The notes beneath the pieces were generated by a model that was not told the origin of the DNA, searched no databases, and saw only the letters and a program-made list of their open reading frames with translations. The translations under genes were made by a program, and so were the position numbers. This document shows positions 45,273 to 54,614 of a stretch of 64,000 nt of DNA, piece by piece. Origin of the DNA: Aquimarina latercula DSM 2041 (GTDB lineage Bacteria; Bacteroidota; Bacteroidia; Flavobacteriales; Flavobacteriaceae); assembly GCF_000430645.1 (NCBI RefSeq), contig NZ_AUMK01000012.1, positions 1 through 64,000 on the forward strand, given 5' to 3'. Each line of letters starts with the position of its first letter. The stretch's first letter is position 1.

Positions 45273-45433
45273 GATTATATAACTATGTCAGGAAAAACAT
45301 AAAATTTATGGAAAAATCAACCTTTTTAGATAAATATGAGCAAATAAGTTCTTCGGATGACTTTAGAAGACTTCTTCGAAAGTGATTAACAAATCTAACT
45401 TATAGAGAATTCAAAATACTTTTATTTATTACA

Positions 45434-47047
45434 ATGGAAAATGAATTGAATAAGGAAAATTTCGAAAATGAGGTTAAAAGACTACAATCTATAGTAGATA
45501 AACTTAATCTCAAGAACAAAGATTTAGAGTCAAAGTTGGATGAGTTTAATACATCACAACAGAAAAAAAAGAAAGTATTTGGTTGGATTGGTAAAACTGT
45601 TTCTAGTGTATTTTTTGGTTTAGGGTTAAAAAAAAGTATACAACAAGGTTTGGATGAATATTCTCAAAATAAAAAATTATCTTCAGATTCCGTTTCAAAT
45701 ATTACTTCTAGTCTTATAAAGAGATTTACCCGTATTCAATTCTTTGGATTTTTAATGGCTGTTATTACAACGACATTTGTAGTTATACAAACAAATTTAC
45801 TCAGGAATCAAAATATAAAAACTGATACTCAGAATATATCTATTGATAAACAAAACGATCTAATAAACACGCAGAATATCTCATTAGATAAGCAGAACAA
45901 CCTAATCAACACACAAAATAATCATTTAGTTCAACAAAAATCTTTGCAAGAAGCTAGTAGACGATCCAATTTAGTGTTTCAATTTTCTAATATCTTGGAT
46001 GCAATGGATAAGGAATTAAAAAGGACTACGAATTCTGAACGCAATTTATCAAGTCAATTAATCGCTCGAATTATTGCATTATCACGCGGTTTAAAACCAT
46101 ACCGATATCTTTCTAATGATACCCTAACTAAATCAATTAGTCCAGAAAGATCGCAACTATTCATAACCTTAGTTAATTCAAAACTTGGAAGTTCAACATA
46201 CAAGGAGATTTTTGAAAAAGGGAACTTTACGTATTTAGAATTAAAAGATATTTGGATAAGAGATATTCCATTTGGAAGGGTTGACTTTAATTATTCTATA
46301 TTTGATAATGTCAATTTTGAATATTGCAGTTTTGGATATTCTACTTTTGATTATACTTTTTCGGATGTAATTAATTTTCGAGATTGTACCTTCTCAAGGT
46401 TCCGAGCAATTGAAAGTTATTTTGATGATATTAGTTTTAATTCTTACGTTTTTAATAATGGGCTAGAATTAAGAAACTCTTTGGTTAATCGTTTTTGGTT
46501 TACGGAGTCTTCGGCGGGAGCAATTCAGGTAGATCACAGTTTTGTAAAAAGAATGAACTTGGAAAATGCCTTTTGTGGTTATTTTCATTATAATTATAAT
46601 GAAGATGAGTATCTTGAAAAAATAACTTCTTTAATTCCTAAGCCCTTTAATCTTTTTACCAAAAAATTGAACAGTAAAAGTATTGAATGTGAAAAAGGTA
46701 TTATCGGGGTTAGAAATACCTTTTTAGTCAATTTGTTTGGTATCCCCAATTTTTTTACTGATTTATACAAGCCTTCTAATGAATTAAATATTCATAAATT
46801 ACATATCAAAAATAAGGAAGAATGGAAATTAATCGATGAATCAGTAGATATCCATCAAGTAGAATATTCAGAAAGTGCTACTTATAACTACACCTTGATT
46901 GATACAACTAAAACACCTTCAAAAATGTTAAGACAGATGAAAAGTATTACCAAGGATACTACTTGGGACAGAAATTTTTATCTTGAATATATTCTTGAAA
47001 ATTCTGAAAGAATTTTAAAAAAACAAATCACTAACAAATTCAATTAG
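45434..47047 (+). CDS. Membrane protein with pentapeptide-like repeats
   Basis: A 537-aa protein. The N-terminal 60 residues are predicted coiled coil. A hydrophobic helix follows (FFGFLMAVITTTFVVIQ, about 110-126), and then a repeat of about 14 residues that occurs nearly three times (SIDKQNDLINTQN, SLDKQNNLINTQN). After a conserved helical block (ASRRSNLVFQFSNILDAMDKEL ... SPERSQLFITLVNSKLG) come pentapeptide-like repeats of the F/Y-x-x-x-x type (VDFNYSIFDNVNFEYCSFGYSTFDY). The combination is known in bacterial pentapeptide proteins with a membrane anchor, whose task is unclear. As cargo beside the HEPN and STAND genes it may belong to defence or membrane integrity. Confidence 0.75.
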   Translation: MENELNKENFENEVKRLQSIVDKLNLKNKDLESKLDEFNTSQQKKKKVFGWIGKTVSSVFFGLGLKKSIQQGLDEYSQNKKLSSDSVSNITSSLIKRFTRIQFFGFLMAVITTTFVVIQTNLLRNQNIKTDTQNISIDKQNDLINTQNISLDKQNNLINTQNNHLVQQKSLQEASRRSNLVFQFSNILDAMDKELKRTTNSERNLSSQLIARIIALSRGLKPYRYLSNDTLTKSISPERSQLFITLVNSKLGSSTYKEIFEKGNFTYLELKDIWIRDIPFGRVDFNYSIFDNVNFEYCSFGYSTFDYTFSDVINFRDCTFSRFRAIESYFDDISFNSYVFNNGLELRNSLVNRFWFTESSAGAIQVDHSFVKRMNLENAFCGYFHYNYNEDEYLEKITSLIPKPFNLFTKKLNSKSIECEKGIIGVRNTFLVNLFGIPNFFTDLYKPSNELNIHKLHIKNKEEWKLIDESVDIHQVEYSESATYNYTLIDTTKTPSKMLRQMKSITKDTTWDRNFYLEYILENSERILKKQITNKFN

Positions 47048-47355
47048 AGATAAATAGTGTTTTCCCTTGTTATACTACAGATAAATAGAACATCTTAAAT
47101 GAGCTGAATCTTATTTTGATACAATAGAAGTCCACTCTATCCTCTACACTCTACGATTTTTCTTGACATAAAAGAGCAAAATAAACCACCTGTATTTACA
47201 AGCCTCATCCAAGAATCTTGATAGTAAACATTTTGTAAACTCTATCCTCTACGTTTTTTTCAAAAAATGCCTTGATATGTTTTGTTATTTAGTCCCAGAT
47301 ATCTGAATAAACAATGCATTACGTAATGCTCATTTCATTTTAAAATAAGTAGTAT
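47048..47355. promoter_or_regulatory. Control region upstream of the excisionase-primase genes
   Basis: The gap holds a 14-bp direct repeat ACTCTATCCTCTAC (47134-47147 and 47239-47252), and then two perfect palindromes near the start codon at 47356: CAGATATCTG (47296-47305) and GCATTACGTAATGC (47316-47329). They fit operators or excisionase-binding sites that control the downstream operon, but no experiment is implied. Confidence 0.45.
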
Positions 47356-47700
47356 ATGAGCAATTTATCAAAACCTTTGTACACCCTAACTGTAGGAGAG
47401 TATAAAGAATTACAAAAGGAAATTTTCAAAGAACAAGCAAAAGATTTATTGGAAAACAATACAGGGAAGTTGCACGAAAAAGAAGATAATGATATCATTT
47501 TCTTAGAAGATGTATGCCAGCTAACAGGATATACCAAACCTACTTTATATTCCAAGATTAGCAGGTTTGAAATCCCTGTGCTTTCAAGAGGAAAACCTCT
47601 TACTTTCTCAAGAAAAGATATAATTCAGTGGATACATCAAGGTAAACCAAACTTGCTTGAGAAAGAAGCCAATACGTATTTGAATAAAAGAAATATGTAA
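47356..47700 (+). CDS. Excisionase-like helix-turn-helix protein
   Basis: A 114-aa protein with an N-terminal Lys/Glu-rich helix and a C-terminal MerR/Xis-type winged HTH (DIIFLEDVCQLTGYTKPTLYSKI ... FSRKDIIQWIHQG). This is the usual helix-turn-helix protein encoded before primase genes in Bacteroidota integrative elements, where it acts as excision/transfer regulator. It begins the operon that continues with the primase 5 bp downstream, and palindromic sites lie just upstream of its ATG. Confidence 0.85.
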   Translation: MSNLSKPLYTLTVGEYKELQKEIFKEQAKDLLENNTGKLHEKEDNDIIFLEDVCQLTGYTKPTLYSKISRFEIPVLSRGKPLTFSRKDIIQWIHQGKPNLLEKEANTYLNKRNM

Positions 47701-47705
47701 AGGAT

Positions 47706-48656
47706 ATGGTCACGAAAGAAACGATTTTGCGTAAAACCCATTACGGACTAAAGATATTTGCCTATATCCTTCGGCAGTATTATACTAAAGAAACGGTACT
47801 ACGGGTAAGTGGAAGTAAATGCAAACCTACCTTCAATCCGTTTGCTGCACATCGAAGGAAAAGTTTACAAATAACAATAGTGAACAATAGTGCTGTTTAT
47901 CAGGATTTGGAAAGCAAAGAATTCCAAGGTGATGTATTTGACTTTGCACAGCTTTATTTTAAAGAAGATACCGAAATAGAACTGTTGCTTAAGATCAATG
48001 ACATTATGCACCTGAATTTAGAAACAAAACTATCCACATATGATCTAAGGCAAGAGGATATTCAGAATTTGCTGGATGGTATCGGAGATACAGAATGGGA
48101 GCCAAGGTTTAGCTATTTTTCTAAAAATCTGTATAACCTTACTCCAACCAAAACTATTGGATTATTAGAAGTATATCAGATGCTTACGGACACATCCCGT
48201 AAGCATCATACGGAATACTTGCGCAAGCTCTCATCCGAAAAAGAACAAAAAGACTATAAGAAAAAACACTTTGATTATGTTACTTTTTCAGGAGTGTTTA
48301 CCAAACGTAACAACAGCTCTCTAAGGACACACTCTAAGTTATTAACTCTTGATATTGATGGAATTCCTAACAAACAGGAATTACTGGATATTAGAAAAAC
48401 TTTGCTAAAAGACCCTCGCCTTCCATCTCAACTATTATTTGTTTCCCCAAGAGGAAATGGTCTGAAATGGGTTATTAAAATAGCTTTAGATGAAGTTTCC
48501 CATGTAGAATACTTTCAGGCTGTGATTAACTATGTCAAAGAAACCTATAGCATCCAGATAGACATTTCGGGTAGTGATGTAAGCCGGGGATGTCTTCTAC
48601 CTTATGATCCTGAAACTTATATCCATCCAAAATACAAAACTGATGTTGAAATTTGA
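47706..48656 (+). CDS. VirE N-terminal / BT4734-like primase protein
   Basis: A 316-aa protein. The first 115 residues look like a CHC2-less DNA-primase-associated domain (SGSKCKPTFNPFAAHRRKSLQITI ... FDFAQLYF). The second half fits the VirE-N/BT4734-like primase-polymerase domain: FDYVTFSGVFTKRNNSSL, LLTLDIDGIPN with the DxD-like acidic pair, then LLFVSPRGNGLKWVIKI and SGSDVSRGCLLPYDP. It is typical of integrative elements in Bacteroidetes and probably initiates DNA synthesis on the excised element. It precedes, and slightly overlaps, the next gene. Confidence 0.85.
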   Translation: MVTKETILRKTHYGLKIFAYILRQYYTKETVLRVSGSKCKPTFNPFAAHRRKSLQITIVNNSAVYQDLESKEFQGDVFDFAQLYFKEDTEIELLLKINDIMHLNLETKLSTYDLRQEDIQNLLDGIGDTEWEPRFSYFSKNLYNLTPTKTIGLLEVYQMLTDTSRKHHTEYLRKLSSEKEQKDYKKKHFDYVTFSGVFTKRNNSSLRTHSKLLTLDIDGIPNKQELLDIRKTLLKDPRLPSQLLFVSPRGNGLKWVIKIALDEVSHVEYFQAVINYVKETYSIQIDISGSDVSRGCLLPYDPETYIHPKYKTDVEI

Positions 48657-50436
48657 ACCTAAAAAATACCTGCCTTCAGCATCAGAAGCTGAAAATAAAA
48701 AAACAAAGAATTCGGAAGTTTCTGAAGCGGCTTTGACAATTGATGATTATGAAAAGGTAAAAGAAGTGGTCACTATACTGGAAACTTCTGGAATTGATAT
48801 TACTGCAAACTACAATGATTGGATTGTGATAGGGTTTGCCTTTGCAGATGCTTTTGGTAATATGGGAGAGGAATTATTTCTAAGTGTGAGTAGTAATTAT
48901 CCAGAATACAATGCCGATAGTTGTCGCAAACAATACCAAAAATGTTTACAGAGTAACAATTCAGGAGCTACGTTAGGCACATTTTTCCACTTGGCTAAAT
49001 TAGCCGGAGTTACGCCTTCAAAGCATAAACCGAAGGTACTTTCATTAACTACACCCAAAAAACATATTTCTGAAAAAGAAGAATTACAGGAGGAAGAACC
49101 TTCTTTACCTTCAATACCTCTATCCGTTTACAAACGACTACCTGGTTTTTTCAAAAAAGTAACAGCTTGTGCAACAAGTAATCAGGAAAGGGATTTATTG
49201 TTGTTGGGAAGCCTTACAGTAATCAGCAGCTGCTTACCAAATGTATATGGGATCTATGATCAAAGTATAGTATATCCAAATCTATTTTTATTTGTGACTG
49301 CTCCGGCTTCTTCTGGAAAAGGAAGAATCAATCTTTGCAGAAAATTAGTGTATCCTATCCATAAACAAAAAAGAGATACTACCAATTCTCAAAAAACACA
49401 GTATGAAGTAGAAATGGGTGAGTATTTTGATCTTAAGAAAAGTAAAAAAGGGGAAGCTCCGCCAAAACCTGAAGAACCAAGAGACCAGTTGTTATTTATC
49501 CCTGCTAACAATAGTGCTACTGGAGCTTTTGAATTACTGGCAAATAATGACGGCAAAGGCTTGATTTTTGAAACCGAGGGCGATACCCTTGCACAAGCAT
49601 TTAAAAGCGAACACGGGAATTATAGCGATGGGTTTAGAAAAGCCTTCCATCACGAAGAAATTAGTTACTATAGGCGCACAGCAAGTGAATATGTAGATAT
49701 TAAAAGTCCTCAGTTATCCGCTGTACTTTCTGGCACACCGGATCAAGTATTGTCTTTAATGCCAGATTCAGAAAATGGACTGTTCAGTAGGTTCATATTT
49801 TACAAAATGCAACGGCAAAAACAATGGAAAAATGTATTTGTTAATACCGATAAGGAATCACTAGATAGCATCTTTGATAAGCTTGGTAATCAATATTTTC
49901 AATACTACCAAATACTGGAAGGCTTTAACGAAGGAATAAAAGTAAGTTTACAATTGCACCATATTGAGAGATTCAATGCTTTCTTTAGCAAAGAATATGA
50001 CAAGTTCTTATTCTTACAGAAAACAGGGCTAGAAGCTTCTTTATTGCGGTTGGGATTGATCTGTTATCGCATCGTAATGATATTTACTATCATTCGATCT
50101 TTAGAAAATAATTCACTTGCCAATGTGTTGTATTGTCAGGATATTGATATGGAAAATGCGATTACTGTTGTGGAAGGTTTACTGGAGCATACCCAGCAGG
50201 TGTATCGTTATTTACCACAAAAGAAAAAAGTATTGCCAAAAAATAAAACCAAAAAAGAAAACTATTTGGATGGATTACCCAGCTCTTTTTCTGCTCAGGA
50301 ATATAAAAGTATAGCGAATAAGCTTCAAATACCGGATAAGACTGCGGAACGTTACATAAAGCAGTTTGTTGAAAAAGGATATCTACAACGTATCGGTCAT
50401 GGGCAGTATCTTCATACAGGTAAAAAAGAAGATTAA
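48643..50436 (+). CDS. PriCT-2 / DUF3987 primase-helicase-like protein
   Basis: A 597-aa protein from the ATG at 48643, which overlaps the upstream gene by 14 bp; a start at 48604 would add 13 residues. The N-terminal part is a PriCT-2-type domain (ANYNDWIVIGFAFADAFG ... YPEYNADSCRKQYQKC). The bulk is DUF3987 with a P-loop-like element (FVTAPASSGKGRINL) and LIFETEGDTLAQ. The C-terminus looks like a winged helix (IANKLQIPDKTAERYIKQFVEKGYL). Such proteins drive replication of integrative elements. A strong hairpin follows the stop codon. Confidence 0.88.
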   Translation: MLKFEPKKYLPSASEAENKKTKNSEVSEAALTIDDYEKVKEVVTILETSGIDITANYNDWIVIGFAFADAFGNMGEELFLSVSSNYPEYNADSCRKQYQKCLQSNNSGATLGTFFHLAKLAGVTPSKHKPKVLSLTTPKKHISEKEELQEEEPSLPSIPLSVYKRLPGFFKKVTACATSNQERDLLLLGSLTVISSCLPNVYGIYDQSIVYPNLFLFVTAPASSGKGRINLCRKLVYPIHKQKRDTTNSQKTQYEVEMGEYFDLKKSKKGEAPPKPEEPRDQLLFIPANNSATGAFELLANNDGKGLIFETEGDTLAQAFKSEHGNYSDGFRKAFHHEEISYYRRTASEYVDIKSPQLSAVLSGTPDQVLSLMPDSENGLFSRFIFYKMQRQKQWKNVFVNTDKESLDSIFDKLGNQYFQYYQILEGFNEGIKVSLQLHHIERFNAFFSKEYDKFLFLQKTGLEASLLRLGLICYRIVMIFTIIRSLENNSLANVLYCQDIDMENAITVVEGLLEHTQQVYRYLPQKKKVLPKNKTKKENYLDGLPSSFSAQEYKSIANKLQIPDKTAERYIKQFVEKGYLQRIGHGQYLHTGKKED

Positions 50437-50456
50437 ACTATTTAACGAAATTTAGA

Positions 50457-50501
50457 AAACCTTAAAAACCTCAAAATAGACTAGTGAGGTTTTTAAGGTT
50501 T
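50457..50501. terminator. Terminator of the primase operon
   Basis: A perfect 17-bp stem, AAACCTTAAAAACCTCA (50457-50473) with TGAGGTTTTTAAGGTTT (50485-50501), is separated by an 11-nt loop. The following GAGGTTTTGAG is again complementary to AAAACCTCAATAACCTC about 70 bp further on, so larger alternative folds are possible. Confidence 0.75.
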
Positions 50502-52048
50502 TTGAGGTTTTGAGTGCAATGAAGCCTATTTCTTTCAATTATTTAGTGGTAAAATCTAACAAAAAGAGTAAAACCTCAATAACCTCAAAACCCGCAGTTC
50601 CTTTTTTTTTAGGTTTTGGTTTTATTGATAGGGTAAATTCAAATCATCAAACTATAAGTCAATTCAAATTAATATGCGTTTATGTATGTTCTCATGATTG
50701 TGATTAATACTGTAATGGTATGGACATAAATTAATTGATTTTTTACTGATAGATCGAGCCTAACAATACTATCATTAGGTAAATATAATTTTCAGGCTTA
50801 GAAGCTTTCTAACGATTTTTACACGTACCTTTTGGAACTGAAAAATAAACATCCCGATTGAGAATCGAATACACATCCCATTGGGGTCTGTATTTTTCAA
50901 GAATACACATCCTGATTGAGATTTAGGAATCTGAAGGTTTTAAAGAATTATTTTCATAACACTACGTACTCTTTTTTGAAAATTCTAAATTAGATTATAA
51001 CTTAACTTTTTTAATGGTAGGAAGTAAGTTTTTCCTATAGGAATGACGCGTAACTTTTTACTATAGTAATGACTTCAAGTATTTTCTATAGGGGTGACAC
51101 ACGTAACTTTTTGCTATAGCAATGACTTCAAGTATTTCCTATAGGGATGACACACGTAACTTTTTACTATAGCAATAACTTCAAGTATTTCCTATAAGAA
51201 TGATACACGTAACTTTTTACTATAGGGAGGAGCTACAACTATTCCTTATAGGAGTGAGCTGCAACTATTCCCTATAAGAAGGAGCTGTAACTTTTTCCTA
51301 TAGGAATGAGCTAGAACTATTTCCTATAGGAGTGACCTACAACTATTCCCTATAGGGGTGAGACACAGCTATTCTCTATAGGAGTGAGCTACATCTTTTC
51401 ATTATAAGGAATAGTTTCATTACGACAATATTAGAAACTAGAAAAGTATTGCATTCTCTTGCGAATCTTTAGCGAACGAAAGCAACTTTTGATAATCAAA
51501 GAATGTATTTTAAGAATCTAGTATTTTACAAAATTCGTTGAGTGAGATTTTCAATATTTTAAGCGAATAAAAGCTTCAAAAACATCTTAGTTTACTACTT
51601 CTCTGTTTTGATTATTAAAGCTCTTAGAAACCCTTAAAACACGTTTAAACGAAGGATGAACTGTATCTACTAACCATTGCATAGCCTTGATTTACTTTTC
51701 TATGAATCAAAGAAATAATGAAGTTGAATTTACCTTCAACTTATTTTTGTACCTCTTTTACTACAGTTTTAGTAGGCTTAATTTATAGGGGGTATAAATT
51801 CGCAAGTATTGGTATTGTTGGAGTACGAGATATTTTGAGCTTTTTTTAAGAATATGGTTACGCAACGATACGTACCGTTTATATTTTTTTTGATTTGTGT
51901 ATGCTATTTATTTTTCAGAAATTTAATCTACTTCATCGGTAGTCATTCTAAAAAATATCCAGAACATCCAATCTTTAGAACAAGGAAGCACAAGTGCTAC
52001 TTGTAAAACTATTCAATGAAATATTACATATTAACAGCAATAATTATT
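50502..52048. other. 1.5-kb noncoding region of the element, repeat-rich
   Basis: No protein gene was found here. From left to right it holds a second inverted copy of the terminator arm (50571-50592), two related copies of ATACACATCCnnATTGAG-like sequence (about 50846-50930), the 15-unit CTATAG array at 51024-51417, and an AT-rich stretch with no obvious features up to the small membrane gene. The location next to the primase suggests an origin or transfer region. Confidence 0.5.
51024..51417. repeat. Tandem array of 15 CTATAG-centred repeats of about 26 bp
   Basis: Fifteen degenerate units of 26-27 bp follow each other without gaps; consensus about AACTATTTCCTATAGGAGTG plus AGCTAC. Most units are built around the palindrome CTATAG, often CCTATAGG. 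In the left half the units alternate in two types (TAACTTTTTACTATAGCAATG and AAGTATTTCCTATAGGGATG forms), giving a higher-order repeat of 53 bp. No unit is long enough to encode anything. Such iteron-like arrays beside a primase resemble replication or partition sites. Confidence 0.8.
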
Positions 52049-52285
52049 ATGGAAAGAAGAAAAAGAATCAGAAGGAAACAGCTTAAAAATACTCAGTTAT
52101 TAAAAGACAAAACCAAAAGAACTTTAACAGATCAATCTAAAGAACTACTAAAGAATCCTATCATAAAAGGTATTGCTATTGTAGGAGCGTTTTACGGGGT
52201 GCTTTTTATCTCAAAATACATCATAAAGGAATATGCGGAAGTGGTGGCTGCTACCAAAAAGTTAAGGGATGCTCATCGACTTTAA
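52049..52285 (+). CDS. Small basic membrane protein
   Basis: A 78-aa protein from the ATG at 52049 (MERRKRIRRKQLKN); an upstream ATG at 52016 would add MKYYILTAIII. It has a very basic N-terminus, one membrane helix (IIKGIAIVGAFYGVLFISKYII) and a charged tail. Not recognised. It is followed 23 bp later by another short membrane ORF, and both end just before the inverted repeat that may close the element. Confidence 0.55.
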   Translation: MERRKRIRRKQLKNTQLLKDKTKRTLTDQSKELLKNPIIKGIAIVGAFYGVLFISKYIIKEYAEVVAATKKLRDAHRL

Positions 52286-52308
52286 TATTTTATTGAAATT
52301 ATAAGATT

Positions 52309-52464
52309 ATGAATAGAGTAATAGAAAATGCATCAAAAAAAGATGTCATAACAACAGTTCTAAAAGTTCTTTCTGCTGTGTATCTGGTTATGAATATTGT
52401 TAGATTAGGAAAAGAATTGAATAAAAAAAGATCAAAAAAGGCAGAATACATCGTAAAAAAATAA
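52309..52464 (+). CDS. Short single-helix membrane protein
   Basis: A 51-aa ORF starting MNRVIENASKKDVITTVLKV with a hydrophobic stretch (TVLKVLSAVYLVMNIVRL) and a very basic tail ending in KKAEYIVKK. Its size, topology and spacing to the previous gene suggest a real small protein pair. Its stop codon abuts the left arm of the 18-bp inverted repeat. Confidence 0.5.
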   Translation: MNRVIENASKKDVITTVLKVLSAVYLVMNIVRLGKELNKKRSKKAEYIVKK

Positions 52465-52570
52465 TGTAAACATGTTTTCCAAAATAATGAAGACCTTTTA
52501 ATCCAAGCAAAACAAGGGTTTACTTCATTTTAAAGAGCATGTTTTCCAAAAGTGGAAAACATGTTTACAT
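52464..52570. repeat. Perfect 18-bp inverted repeat with nested hairpins
   Basis: ATGTAAACATGTTTTCCA (52464-52481) is matched by its exact complement at 52553-52570. Inside lie a second copy CATGTTTTCCA (52538-52548), forming an immediate hairpin with the right arm, and AATGAAG/CTTCATT arms. The segment can therefore fold in two mutually exclusive ways. It lies between the element's last small gene and the carbamoyltransferase gene; a recombination or transfer site, or a terminator switch, is possible. Confidence 0.7.
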
Positions 52571-52628
52571 TTTATTAGCAAAAAACCACACTACGTTTCT
52601 TATAAGGGCTTTTACCATTTGTGATGTC

Positions 52629-54560
52629 TTATTTTTCAGGAATTAGAGTTAGTGTTCTTAACATCCAATGTCTGTTTAACTCATTTTTGGTATCATTATT
52701 AAGAAGTTCAATATTAACCGATTTATTTGTAATTAGTTCTTTAAGCTTATTTGATATTTCTATTTTGTTGTTCCAATAGGTGTTATGTAAATATGAATTT
52801 TCTTGAGACTCTGCAAGTAAAATATGATTAGGTAATGAAATTTGAAAAACGCCGCCTTGTTCAAATATATTCCCTTTCTTTGTTATGAAAAAATCATCAA
52901 TTGCTAAGACGTCTAACTGATTAGTTAGGAAACAATTAATAGCATCTGCAGCAGAGTCAACAATTGGCTCGACATTGTTGTTGAACGAAGTGTTCAACAA
53001 AATAGGAATGTTAGTAATCTCGTTAAATTTACTAATTAGCTTCCAATATTTGGGGTTAGATTTTTTGCATACTGTCTGAATTCTGGATGTCCCATCTATA
53101 TGAGTTGTTGCGCCTAAGATAGATCTATATTTCTCTTTAACTTTTAGTATGAAAGTCATAAAGGGATAGTCCTTTTTTTCTTCATTGGGAATGTCAAAAA
53201 ATTCTTCAACTGAGTCTTTTAAAATTGAAGGCGCAAATGGGCGGAATCCTTCCCTCATTTTTATTATGGCATTTACACGACTTTTATTTTCTTTAGGTCT
53301 TGGGTCTGCAAGAATACTTCGATTGCCTAATGCTCTTGGGCCATATTCAGATTTACCCTGAAACCACCCAATAACTTTATTTTCAGCCAGACTATTTGCT
53401 ACATCTTGGCATATATCAACTTTTTTTTCATAATTAATATAGTCATTCCAAGTTTTTAATATCTTTTCTATTTCATTAGAGTTTTCACAATCAGAACCCC
53501 AATAGATATCTTTCAAATTTGAAAAACTATACTCCTGTTTTTTATTTTCTTCGTGATAACATAATAAAGCACTACCTATTGACAGTCCATTATCAGCCGA
53601 TGCCGGATGAACAAAAATATCTTTAAAGAAATTATTATATAAGAGTTCTCCTGAAAGTTTACAATTGAGCGCTACACCCCCCGACATGCATAGATAATTT
53701 ATACCCGTTTCCCTTTGAAAGTAAGAAATTAGATGAACAACAATCTCTTCCAGTGATTTTTGCAAAGATGCTGCTATATCCATATGTAACTGTTCAACTT
53801 TTTGTCCAGCTTTTCTTGGTTCACATATCTCTTCTAATTTCTTAAAATTCTCTTTATTAATGGAATACTTACCTTCAGGTAGAAGGGTGTAAAATTCTTT
53901 AAATATACTGTAAAAACGTTCTGATTTACCATAAGGTGCTAATCCCATTACTTTGTATTCATCAAAGAATTTAAATCCTAAAAACTTAGTAAAATAATTA
54001 TAATAACTACCTAGTGAATCAGCGCCTTGAATGGTTCTATAGTGTTCTAATTCCCCATTAATACCTTTATAAACAGACCCAGAAATACCATCTCCCATGC
54101 CATCTAAAGTAACTACTAAACTATCCTTAAATCCTGATTGAAAATACGCCGTAGCTGCATGTGCATAATGATGATTATAAAATTTTATTTTAGAAGAATC
54201 TATTTCTTGATCAAAAATATCCGAAAGCAAAAGTTGAATAAACTTTTTCCCTTTTAAATCGTAACCAAATTTTTTAAGAACATCATCAAGATGAACTTCC
54301 TCCGTACTTATTGTAAAATAGTCGATATCATTATAAGAAAAGTTTCCTGACTTTAAGCATTTTTTGATAGCGTTTATCGGAAAAAGATTCGTGTGTTTAA
54401 TTCTAGAAAGACGTTCTTCCTCATATGCTGAAATTATTTCACCATCCACTAAAAGTACAGCGGAAGAATCATGATAATTATAAGGAGTTACAGCTTTACA
54501 TACATTCCAATCTACTAGATTTGGTCCTCCACTGATCCCAAGAATCGTTTGTCTTTTCAT
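52629..54560 (-). CDS. Carbamoyltransferase, NodU/CmcH/TobZ family
   Basis: A 643-aa O-carbamoyltransferase. The N-terminal Kae1-like domain starts with ILGISGG and YHDSSAVLLVDGEIISAYEE, and carries the metal-binding His130-His131-x-x-His134 (NHHYAHAATA). The C-terminal YrdC-like domain has FQGKSEYGPRALGNRSILADPR and REGFRPFAPSIL, both family signatures. The enzyme makes carbamoyl-adenylate from carbamoyl phosphate and ATP and moves the carbamoyl group onto a hydroxyl. It lies 54 bp downstream of the lipoprotein genes on the same strand, so it is the last gene of the leftward peptide-modifying operon. A hydroxylated peptide residue would be a suitable acceptor (inference). Confidence 0.93.
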   Translation of the reverse strand: MKRQTILGISGGPNLVDWNVCKAVTPYNYHDSSAVLLVDGEIISAYEEERLSRIKHTNLFPINAIKKCLKSGNFSYNDIDYFTISTEEVHLDDVLKKFGYDLKGKKFIQLLLSDIFDQEIDSSKIKFYNHHYAHAATAYFQSGFKDSLVVTLDGMGDGISGSVYKGINGELEHYRTIQGADSLGSYYNYFTKFLGFKFFDEYKVMGLAPYGKSERFYSIFKEFYTLLPEGKYSINKENFKKLEEICEPRKAGQKVEQLHMDIAASLQKSLEEIVVHLISYFQRETGINYLCMSGGVALNCKLSGELLYNNFFKDIFVHPASADNGLSIGSALLCYHEENKKQEYSFSNLKDIYWGSDCENSNEIEKILKTWNDYINYEKKVDICQDVANSLAENKVIGWFQGKSEYGPRALGNRSILADPRPKENKSRVNAIIKMREGFRPFAPSILKDSVEEFFDIPNEEKKDYPFMTFILKVKEKYRSILGATTHIDGTSRIQTVCKKSNPKYWKLISKFNEITNIPILLNTSFNNNVEPIVDSAADAINCFLTNQLDVLAIDDFFITKKGNIFEQGGVFQISLPNHILLAESQENSYLHNTYWNNKIEISNKLKELITNKSVNIELLNNDTKNELNRHWMLRTLTLIPEK

Positions 54561-54614
54561 ATTAGTTTTTATGTCTTATTTTACTATCGAAGCCTATTTT
54601 AAGTAAAGAGCTTA

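Noticed and set aside
45308-45385. A 25-codon ORF starting MEKSTFLDKYEQISS before the pentapeptide gene
   Set aside because: Too short and not recognisable; it may be the remnant of a deleted gene, but there is no support for translation.
51024-51417. A CRISPR array
   Set aside because: The units are contiguous with no unique spacers and the repeats are degenerate; no cas gene is near.
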